From Bacteroidota bacterium (GTDB taxonomy: Bacteria > Bacteroidota > Bacteroidia > Chitinophagales > Chitinophagaceae): a stretch of 64,000 nucleotides of DNA. Below are positions 54,052 through 61,144 of this stretch, piece by piece. A program made the position numbers and the translations under genes. The stretch covers positions 1-64,000 of the forward strand of contig JAUZOE010000003.1 of assembly GCA_030706605.1 (NCBI GenBank), read 5' to 3'. Each line of letters begins with the position of its first letter. Position 1 is the first letter of the stretch. The notes below the pieces were generated by a model. The model saw nothing but the letters and a program-made list of their open reading frames with translations, had not been told where the DNA came from and ran no database searches.

Positions 54052-55362
54052 TTATTTCAATCTCCGAAGTATCCCAAATTGTATTCCAAGACTTGTAACG
54101 GGTAACCTTCCTACGCCTATCCCTTGCAAAGGAATTTTTAGGTAAGGCTCAATTCTCAACTCTATTAATCTGTATAGTTGATGTTCAAAACCGATACTGA
54201 TAATAGAAACTGCGGGAAATCTGAAGTTACTTTTTTGATAAATTCCTTCCATTTTTTCGGGTGAACCATTCATGGTTACATTGTATTTATTTTTTTCTTT
54301 TGTCATTACATAAATAGATGTACCTCCTGAAATAAAGAAAATTGAATTTTTATGCGTATAAAAATCGTACTCTATTTTTAGAGGAAATTCCCACAATGCA
54401 CTTTGACTTTTTAGGTTTTTTATTACCATGCCAGTAGGCATAGTGTTACCAATTTTTTCCATATTAAAAATGCTGCCATCACTTGAATAATTCTTTTTGT
54501 TGTGAATAATACCGGTTTCAAAAGACAACCTTGAATTTATTTTGAGACCCAAAAATATCCCTGTACTATAACCAGGGCTTCCAAATGGACTTGATTCTAC
54601 CTTGCTAAAATCAGGTCCGGTAATCAGTCCAATATATAGACCTTTCTTTTTTGATAAGATGTTTGCTGCTTTGTTGCTATCCAGATTATACTTTCCCACA
54701 GGTGGTATAGCCTTACTAATCAATTTACTTTTGGATTCAAATGTCTCTGCACTTTCGACTTTGGTAATTAATAAATTTTTCACTATTTCTGTTCCGGGAG
54801 TTTTATGAGGATTCAGACTGTCCCAAACAGGTTTTGTATATGTACTGTTGAATGTAGCGTTTTTATCAAGATAGAAATTGTTTGCAATTTTATCTTTCTT
54901 TTTAATCAAGTGTGAAAAGATTTCAGTTTCTTTTTTTGTTGTAGTTGAATAAATTGAATTTGAAATCGCCTGCCCCTTAATTTTATAATTTCCAAAATTT
55001 TTTATTATTGAATTGTGAAGATATCTATTAGTATCTTTTTGACTATTTCCCATTACTGTAACTTCATTATCGCTTCTAACTGCGTTATTTTTTATCGTAG
55101 TTACTATGGTTGGCATATCAGGAAGATATTGTTTTGAATTGTGAATTACCAGCCAGGAAAGTAAAAAAAGACCTATTAGTATAAAGGATAGAATTATATT
55201 TTTGTTTGGATTTTTCTTTACAGGGATTATTTCTCCCTTTGGTAAAGAATTAACGGAGATTTTTTTTGAAATACTTTCCCAATCCCCATTGCCTGTTTGG
55301 AGAGGATAGTTTTCGGCAGCCCTTTTAAATAAATCATCTATATTGTCTTCTATATCCTGCAT
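54052..55362 (-). CDS. ECF-sigma-linked membrane protein with C-terminal outer-membrane-barrel-like domain
   Basis: The 436-residue protein has a cytoplasmic-looking N-terminus (about residues 1-52, with EDNIDDLFKRAAENYPLQTGNGDWESISKKI, an acidic helical segment typical of small anti-sigma partners), one transmembrane helix (about 53-75, ILSFILIGLFLLSWLVI), a Ser/Thr/Asn/Lys-rich linker, and a C-terminal beta-rich region (about 235-436) with alternating aromatic strands ending SLGIQFGILRRLK, as in outer-membrane barrels. It overlaps the ECF sigma gene by 13 bp, so they are translationally coupled. A sigma-regulator or signal-relay role is inferred. The combined inner-membrane helix plus barrel is hard to reconcile and needs testing. 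Confidence 0.75.
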   Translation of the reverse strand: MQDIEDNIDDLFKRAAENYPLQTGNGDWESISKKISVNSLPKGEIIPVKKNPNKNIILSFILIGLFLLSWLVIHNSKQYLPDMPTIVTTIKNNAVRSDNEVTVMGNSQKDTNRYLHNSIIKNFGNYKIKGQAISNSIYSTTTKKETEIFSHLIKKKDKIANNFYLDKNATFNSTYTKPVWDSLNPHKTPGTEIVKNLLITKVESAETFESKSKLISKAIPPVGKYNLDSNKAANILSKKKGLYIGLITGPDFSKVESSPFGSPGYSTGIFLGLKINSRLSFETGIIHNKKNYSSDGSIFNMEKIGNTMPTGMVIKNLKSQSALWEFPLKIEYDFYTHKNSIFFISGGTSIYVMTKEKNKYNVTMNGSPEKMEGIYQKSNFRFPAVSIISIGFEHQLYRLIELRIEPYLKIPLQGIGVGRLPVTSLGIQFGILRRLK

Positions 55363-55922
55363 TCTGAAAGTGATTCTTTTTGATTTAAAAATTTCTGCAT
55401 TAATATTTTGGCTCTCATTAAATTTGATTTAGATGTTCCCACGGGGATTCCGAGAATCTCTGCAATTTCAATATGCTTATATCCATCAATTACGTGCATA
55501 TTGAAAACAATCCTATATATAGGTGGAAGTTTTTTTACCAACATAATCAGGTCTTTATAAATTATCATTTGGTCAGCAGAGTCGGATTTATCACTGATCT
55601 TCCAAACGTAATCAGGGATGCATCCAATTTCGGGCAGCAACATCTTTTTTCTTAAAAGATCAATAGAAGTATTTATCATAATTCTTTTAATCCATCCACT
55701 TACTATCTTAATAATATCCGCTTCCTTTTCGTAATTGATTTTTTCAATATTTAAAAAAACTTTCACAAAGCCATCATTAGTCACTTCCAATGCTTCTTCA
55801 TAATTATATATGTAACGAAATACGGTTTTAAGGGCAAAGGCATGGTATCTTTCATAAAGTATCTTTTGATATTTATGATTGCCTTCTCTACAGCCATTTA
55901 TTATGGAGACCATTTTTTCCAA
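55350..55922 (-). CDS. Second ECF-type RNA polymerase sigma factor
   Basis: The 190-residue protein has the ECF layout: region 2 with ALEVTNDGFVKVFLNIEKINYE and a WIKRIMINTSIDLLRKK segment (residues 40-100), and region 4 (about 130-185) with KLPPIYRIVFNMHVIDGYKHIEIAEILGIPVGTSKSNLMRA. It is distinct from the sigma factor at 0.2 kb. Its stop overlaps the start of the barrel-containing membrane protein by 13 bp. Bacteroidota often pair ECF factors with membrane regulators in this way, so a paired regulatory unit that senses the envelope is the simplest reading. Confidence 0.92.
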   Translation of the reverse strand: MEKMVSIINGCREGNHKYQKILYERYHAFALKTVFRYIYNYEEALEVTNDGFVKVFLNIEKINYEKEADIIKIVSGWIKRIMINTSIDLLRKKMLLPEIGCIPDYVWKISDKSDSADQMIIYKDLIMLVKKLPPIYRIVFNMHVIDGYKHIEIAEILGIPVGTSKSNLMRAKILMQKFLNQKESLSECRI

Positions 55923-56333
55923 AGGCTCAGTTCATCTATTTAATTTAAGAAAAAATAATTATTGAATTCTATTGCTAAAATTAATATTTATAGGCGTTGA
56001 ATCATAACTGATCATTTTGCTTTTAAATAAGTTGTTTCTAACTCTTTCAAATATATAATACGTGCTGAGGAATCAAAGGGTTGCATCGGTACTGTTAGGA
56101 GATTTTATACTTTAGTCTAGTGAGTTGACTTTAGGAAGTAATAAGGCTCTTATTGTGAATGTTATTTCAAATCCATAACGAAGCTATTTTAAAGAAGACT
56201 GCAATACATTTTATATAGATATTCCTTTGGTCATAGATAATCTTTCAGTATAGTTGGTGTACGGAATGTGGGTATAATAACAAAGCCGGATTCTTAAAAA
56301 GAATCCGGCTTTGTTATTATTAAACAGATAAAA
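55923..56333. other. 411-bp intergenic region with a very strong hairpin
   Basis: The region holds the upstream sequence of the ECF sigma gene and the downstream hairpin of the T9SS gene (56274-56320). I see no open frame with gene-like content and no consensus promoter pair. Confidence 0.5.
56274..56320 (-). terminator. Very strong bidirectional hairpin terminator (22-bp perfect stem)
   Basis: The 22 bases at 56274-56295 and those at 56299-56320 are perfect reverse complements around a 3-nt loop. The core is AACAAAGCCGGATTCTT. It lies 13 bp after the T9SS gene stop on the minus strand. This is by far the most stable hairpin in the window. Confidence 0.85.
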
Positions 56334-57665
56334 TTATTCTTTTACGAATTTAGTAATTGAAGTTTGCGATCCACTGCTTCCTGTTGCTTTTAGAATATAA
56401 CTTCCTGAAGACAGGTTGGTAACATTAACTGATAAATTATTATCACCTTTCACAATTTTTGTTGCCTTTCTCAATACTATCTTTCCTGCAAGGTCACTAA
56501 TTTCAATTTCTATTTTATTATTTGAAGGAGAGGCAATTGTTACATTTATGCTGTTTTTTGCTGGGTTGGGGTAAATATTACCAATAGTTATTGCGTTGAT
56601 ATTATCTCCTTTTATGTAAACAATATTGGAGTAACTTGATTTGCCATCTTTATCAATTTGCTTTAAACGGTAGTAGGTATTTCCACTTCTTAAGTCAGCA
56701 AACTGGTATTTTAATAAAGAACTACTATTTCCATTAATTGCCTGGGAATTGATAAAAGTCAATTTATCAAAATTATTGCCATCAGAAGAATACTGAATTT
56801 CAAAGCCCTGGTTATTCTGCTCGGAAGCTGTTGACCAGCTAAGTATATTTTTATCGCCCTGCCGTACTCCGTTAAAATTCATTAATGTAACAGGAAGCGC
56901 AACTCCGGATGTTGATATAGTAAAAGTACCCTCATTGCTTAAATCGGAATAAAAATTATAAACCCTTACGAAATAAGTAGTTCCGGAGGTTACGTTCCAG
57001 GGAATTTGTTCTGTTCCTCCCCCTTGTGAAATATCGCTGCAATTCAAAGCCGTTAAAGATCCACAGGTTCCTGAAAATAATTCAAGAACGCCATCAAAAG
57101 TGCCATTTCCCGTCATGCTTATTGTTATTACTCCATTTGCAGAAGGTGTAAATTGGTACCAAACATCATCATTGGCACTCCCGGTATAACCACTGCACAT
57201 ATCTGCAGGCTGGCTTTGCGTGGCTCCAAGGGTGTTTCCGGTTAATGGAGCTGCTGAAAGATCAAGTGCTCCGCTACAATTATCATTGGGTGGTGGTGGT
57301 GGTGGTGGAATGGTAGTAAACGAGGTGGTATTTGTCGATCCGCAGCCAATAGCGTCGCCACTGGCATTCTTGGGTACTACATACCAATAATAAGTAGTAT
57401 TGTAAGCGGCATTAATAAAATTGAATGTATCAGACGTAGTAGTGCCTACTAACAGTTTGGGGGGTATTTTTGTACTGACATAAATATCATATGAAGTAGC
57501 GCCAAGTACGTCATTCCACTTAAAAGTAATATACGGGTATGGGTCTATACCAGAAGAAGCATTGGCCGGAGCAATATTTGTTGTGCAACCTGGTACCTGA
57601 GCTTGTACTTTTTCAAACAGATTTAGAAATAGAATGACAACAATAAGAAGGTAGATTTTTTTCAT
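56334..57665 (-). CDS. T9SS-secreted surface protein with type A sorting domain
   Basis: The 443-residue protein has a signal peptide (residues 1-22) and an Ig-like domain with ASSGIDPYPYITFKWNDVLGATSYDIYVST near residue 37. A run of seven prolines (about residues 122-128) links to a bacterial pre-peptidase C-terminal-like domain with CSGALDLSAAPLTGNT and SGTTYFVRVYNFYSDLSNEGTFTIST. A second Ig-like segment with DLRSGNTYYRLKQIDKDGKSSYSN precedes the C-terminal T9SS type A domain (about 365-443) with IYPNPAKNSINVTI and LSSGSYILKATGS. It is exported by the gliding-linked type IX system and probably anchored at the cell surface. Confidence 0.9.
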   Translation of the reverse strand: MKKIYLLIVVILFLNLFEKVQAQVPGCTTNIAPANASSGIDPYPYITFKWNDVLGATSYDIYVSTKIPPKLLVGTTTSDTFNFINAAYNTTYYWYVVPKNASGDAIGCGSTNTTSFTTIPPPPPPPNDNCSGALDLSAAPLTGNTLGATQSQPADMCSGYTGSANDDVWYQFTPSANGVITISMTGNGTFDGVLELFSGTCGSLTALNCSDISQGGGTEQIPWNVTSGTTYFVRVYNFYSDLSNEGTFTISTSGVALPVTLMNFNGVRQGDKNILSWSTASEQNNQGFEIQYSSDGNNFDKLTFINSQAINGNSSSLLKYQFADLRSGNTYYRLKQIDKDGKSSYSNIVYIKGDNINAITIGNIYPNPAKNSINVTIASPSNNKIEIEISDLAGKIVLRKATKIVKGDNNLSVNVTNLSSGSYILKATGSSGSQTSITKFVKE

Positions 57666-57783
57666 GTCTTTAATTTAAAACATGAAGTTATTCATTTTAT
57701 TTTATTAATATTTCAAAAATGAAAAGTTCTCATAGGGATTAGTTGATATATTTAAAATTTGCTTTTAAAATAACTTAGAGTTT

Positions 57784-58539
57784 TTATCTGTCAATACCTT
57801 CTTCTTTTTTAAAAGCATATGATGTATTTAAAATATACTCATAAAACTGGGCTAAATTGCTGCTTATGACAAACAGATACGAGGGTTTGTACAACTTTTT
57901 ATATTTTGTAAGTGTGTCTCCACTTAAACCCGTTATCCGGGTGATTGTTTTGGAGCTAAAACGATAGTCTACATACCTATCCTGCTCTTCTGTAATCAGC
58001 CTTTTTTGAAAAGCAAGATTTTCTTTATTTTTTCTGAATTGAAAAATACCCACAAGTGCGTCAAGGTCAAAACCCGCTGGTCCTCCGGGTTCATAATCAG
58101 AGCGAATTGTAGGCTTCTGATTCCCAAATATTTTTGAATAAGTTACCCGGTTTTCAATTGAATCACGGCGGTAACCATTTGAATATACCATTACGCCTCG
58201 CAATAATTTATATTTTTGGTTTACTCTTACCCGCAATGAAATATCAAACTCCGTATAATTTGTCATGTCTTTTACAGGAAATTTTACTGTTGATTTTCCA
58301 TTATAAAAAAAACTTAAAGAATCTTTTTCTGTGACATTGATATGGTAGGCACCAAGAGAGTCGGTAATGGTACTTAAACCCGAAGTACTATTGACGCCTA
58401 CTCCCGGAACCACATAAAGTTTTGATGAATCATAAACCGTTCCTGAAATGGTAAATTGCCCTAAGACATGATTAGCAAAAAACGCCTGTAGCAACAAGAG
58501 CAAGCAAAAGAGTTTTAGTGGTAGCAATATTTTTACCAT
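57784..58539 (-). CDS. Carboxypeptidase-regulatory-like (CarboxypepD_reg) domain surface protein
   Basis: The 251-residue protein has a signal peptide (residues 1-27) and a CarboxypepD_reg-like beta domain (about 30-100, FTISGTVYDSSKLYVVPGVGVNSTSGLSTITDSLGAYHINV), then a C-terminal alpha/beta region (about 100-251) without a recognised enzyme motif. In Bacteroidota this domain often precedes a TonB receptor; here the protein is too short for a barrel, so it is a stand-alone periplasmic or surface protein of unknown function. It stands 118 bp upstream of the T9SS gene on the same strand. Confidence 0.8.
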   Translation of the reverse strand: MVKILLPLKLFCLLLLLQAFFANHVLGQFTISGTVYDSSKLYVVPGVGVNSTSGLSTITDSLGAYHINVTEKDSLSFFYNGKSTVKFPVKDMTNYTEFDISLRVRVNQKYKLLRGVMVYSNGYRRDSIENRVTYSKIFGNQKPTIRSDYEPGGPAGFDLDALVGIFQFRKNKENLAFQKRLITEEQDRYVDYRFSSKTITRITGLSGDTLTKYKKLYKPSYLFVISSNLAQFYEYILNTSYAFKKEEGIDR

Positions 58540-58699
58540 GTGAATGCGATATTACGTCAATGATTTTTATGAAAAGACAGCACTTTGTTTTTTTAACGCT
58601 GTTTTTTAATTCGCAAGATGTTTTGTTCCAAAAAAACACAGCTTCTGGTTTTTTATCGGGATATACAGAAATGCTCTTAAATAAAAATATTGAAAATAA

Positions 58700-59581
58700 T
58701 TATAGAGATATTTCATTCAGTACTTTGTCAATTATTTTTGGATAGTAATTATGCTCTAACTGATGGATTTTTAAAGCCAGGCTTTCTGGAGTTTCATTCT
58801 CGTCAATATCACATCTAGCCTGGAAAATAATTTTTCCGTGATCATATTTTTCATCAACATAATGTATCGTAATTCCACTTTCTTTTTCTTTTGCTGTTAT
58901 CACTGCGGAATGTACTGCATTACCATACATTCCTTTGCCGCCGAATGCCGGTAATAATGCAGGGTGTATATTAATTATTCTATTTTGGAAAGCGTGAATT
59001 AATGAAAACGGGATCATCCATAAAAAACCTGCAAGAACGATTAGGTCAATCCCATAGTTTTTTATTTCCTGTACGTACCCTGTTTCTTTAAAAACATTTT
59101 TTTCAATTTGTAGCACAGGGATGTTTTCCCTGAAAGCTATATCAAGAACCCCCGCTTTTGGATTGTTACAAACTATCAGCGCAACAATGGCTTTTTTACT
59201 TTCTTTAAAGTAGTTAATAATTACCTGTGTGTTACTTCCGGCACCAGAAGCAAAAATGGCAATTTTTACGGGTAATCTATTATCCATATACTGTTGCTTT
59301 TTTATCAATCCAATCCTGTTCAGAATTCTCTTTTCATATTCCCAGAAAAAAGAAAATAATCCAAAGGAGGAACCTACTATTAGAATAATCAACTGGAATC
59401 CAAATAGCAAAACAAAAAATTTTATAACCCACCACGACAATGATTCTTGATTGGGCAATAACCATCCATTCACTTCTTTGCTTATCCATATAGTTAAGGT
59501 TAACGAAATGGCAAGCGAACTCAGAATAAGAAATATATTTTTTTTATTTACTTCACGATTTTTTTTTAGCTTATTTACCAT
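58700..59581 (-). CDS. purN: Phosphoribosylglycinamide formyltransferase (PurN) with N-terminal two-helix membrane extension
   Basis: PurN transfers a formyl group to GAR in purine synthesis. The PurN part (about residues 99-293) has IAIFASGAGSNTQVIINYF, VCNNPKAGVLDIA, VLAGFLWMIP, NIHPALLPAFGGKGMYG (catalytic Asn-His) and HYVDEKYDHGKIIFQ with the conserved Asp. The first 98 residues are an in-frame extension with two hydrophobic helices (about 17-35 and 50-75), not part of the family. Because they read like a real membrane protein, I treat the gene as a membrane-PurN fusion. An ATG at 59287 (Met99) would give a normal-length soluble PurN. A small hairpin abuts the upstream start codon. Confidence 0.85.
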   Translation of the reverse strand: MVNKLKKNREVNKKNIFLILSSLAISLTLTIWISKEVNGWLLPNQESLSWWVIKFFVLLFGFQLIILIVGSSFGLFSFFWEYEKRILNRIGLIKKQQYMDNRLPVKIAIFASGAGSNTQVIINYFKESKKAIVALIVCNNPKAGVLDIAFRENIPVLQIEKNVFKETGYVQEIKNYGIDLIVLAGFLWMIPFSLIHAFQNRIINIHPALLPAFGGKGMYGNAVHSAVITAKEKESGITIHYVDEKYDHGKIIFQARCDIDENETPESLALKIHQLEHNYYPKIIDKVLNEISL

Positions 59582-59730
59582 GCATCAAAGATGCATTTTT
59601 TTGTAATTAAAAAGTATGAAGATTCTAAAATGGTTAAAGATCTTAGACCTATTTTATATCTTAAAAAAAAAATAATTTATAATGAAAATCTCTGAAACAC
59701 AGTACAGGTAAAGCAAAAAAAAAATAAAAA

Positions 59731-59749
59731 TGTTAACACATTGTCAACA
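59731..59749. promoter_or_regulatory. Imperfect inverted repeat upstream of the actA promoter
   Basis: TGTTAAC (59731-59737) and GTCAACA (59743-59749) are inverted repeats with one mismatch and a 5-bp centre, just upstream of the actA -7 box. The position suits a regulator binding over the -33 region. Confidence 0.35.
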
Positions 59750-59757
59750 TGCTTCCT

Positions 59758-59765
59758 TACTTTTG
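59758..59765 (+). promoter_or_regulatory. -7 box (TACTTTTG) for the Alternative Complex III operon
   Basis: This exact TAnnTTTG match lies 48 bp upstream of the actA ATG at 59814. A TTG at 59741-59743 sits closer than the usual -33 spacing. Confidence 0.5.
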
Positions 59766-59813
59766 CAGCCGACAAAGATTATTTTTCCATAATTCAAGAT
59801 AGGTACTAAGTGT

Positions 59814-61073
59814 ATGAACCAAATCAGCAGGCTTTTTACTAAAACATTAGTTGTACTCTTTTTTCTTACCATAATTTCTCCGGAGATTCTGTTTGCACAG
59901 GATGGTGAAGCCTTGTTTAAGGCAAACTGCGCAAGTTGTCATAAACCAGATGAAAAATATGTAGGTCCTGCACTTAAAGGAGCCAGAGAAAGAGAGCCAT
60001 CCAAAGATTGGGTATATAAATGGGTTGCTAATACCACTACCATGGTAAACACTGACCCATATGCTATGAAATTAAAGCAGGAAGCGGGTGGTGTAGTAAT
60101 GACTACTTTTTCAGATTTGAAAAAAAATGAAATAGATGCCATACTCAGTTGGGCAGATAGCTATGTAAAGCCTGGTGCTCCTGCTCCTGGTGCTCCCGGC
60201 GCTACCGGCGCTGTAGCAGCTCCTTCCTCAGATAATTCAGTTTTATATGGATTGCTTACCTTGATTTTAGCCATAATAGGCTTAGTCCTTTTGCAAGTAA
60301 ACAGTAACCTGAAAAAGCTTACTGATGAAAAAGACGGAATTAAAACTCCCCCCAATGTTCCCTTTTACCGCAACAAAGCGTATTTATTATTAGTTGTTAT
60401 TGTTCTGTTTGTTTTTGCTGGTTATTTTTTGGTAGAGGGTGCTATGGGGCTTGGCAGGCAACAAGGATATCAGCCTGTGCAACCTATTTATTATTCACAT
60501 GCAGTCCACGCCGGTGTTAATCAAATCAGTTGTTTATACTGCCATGGAGGAGCACAAGATAGCAGGCACGCAAGTATCCCTTCAGTAAATGTTTGTATGA
60601 ATTGCCATAAGGCTATTAAAGAATACACAGGCGAACCGATTATTAGGGAAGATGGTACTAATGTAAATGCTAATGCTGAAATTCAGAAACTATATAAATA
60701 TGCAGGGTGGAATCCTGACAGCAGAACGTATGATAAACCCGGCAAGCCTATTGAATGGGTAAGAATCCACAACCTTCCCGCTCATGTATACTTCAACCAT
60801 TCACAACATGTAAAAGTAGGCCAGGTAGCTTGTCAGACTTGCCATGGTGAAATTCAAAAAATGGGCGAAGTAAAACAATTTGCCCCCTTAAGTATGGGTT
60901 GGTGTATCAATTGTCATCGGACTACCAATGTTCAGTTTAATGATGATAAAGGCAATGGAAATAAGTTTTATAGCATTTATGAAAAATTTCATGAGGATAT
61001 AAAAAATAAAAAATACGACAGTGTAACTGTTGAAAAAATTGGTGGAACAGAGTGCCAGAAATGTCACTATTGA
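59814..61073 (+). CDS. actA: Alternative Complex III subunit ActA, hexaheme cytochrome c with fused N-terminal mono-heme domain
   Basis: ActA is the multiheme cytochrome of Alternative Complex III, the quinol:acceptor oxidoreductase that replaces the bc1 complex in many Bacteroidota. The 419-residue protein has a signal peptide (residues 1-28), an N-terminal mono-heme cytochrome domain (CASCH at 39-43), a Pro/Ala/Gly-rich linker, a transmembrane helix near residue 145 and a second near 190, then five more heme motifs (CLYCH, CMNCH, CQTCH, CINCH, CQKCH). The five-heme part is the classical ActA; the sixth heme comes from the fused N-terminal domain, which may serve as a built-in ActE. actB follows after 71 bp. 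Confidence 0.93.
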   Translation: MNQISRLFTKTLVVLFFLTIISPEILFAQDGEALFKANCASCHKPDEKYVGPALKGAREREPSKDWVYKWVANTTTMVNTDPYAMKLKQEAGGVVMTTFSDLKKNEIDAILSWADSYVKPGAPAPGAPGATGAVAAPSSDNSVLYGLLTLILAIIGLVLLQVNSNLKKLTDEKDGIKTPPNVPFYRNKAYLLLVVIVLFVFAGYFLVEGAMGLGRQQGYQPVQPIYYSHAVHAGVNQISCLYCHGGAQDSRHASIPSVNVCMNCHKAIKEYTGEPIIREDGTNVNANAEIQKLYKYAGWNPDSRTYDKPGKPIEWVRIHNLPAHVYFNHSQHVKVGQVACQTCHGEIQKMGEVKQFAPLSMGWCINCHRTTNVQFNDDKGNGNKFYSIYEKFHEDIKNKKYDSVTVEKIGGTECQKCHY

Positions 61074-61144
61074 TATCGGTCCTTTTAATTTTAGTTTTGA
61101 ATCAATAACATACCATTTATAAATTCCCTAAGCGGGTTAATAAT

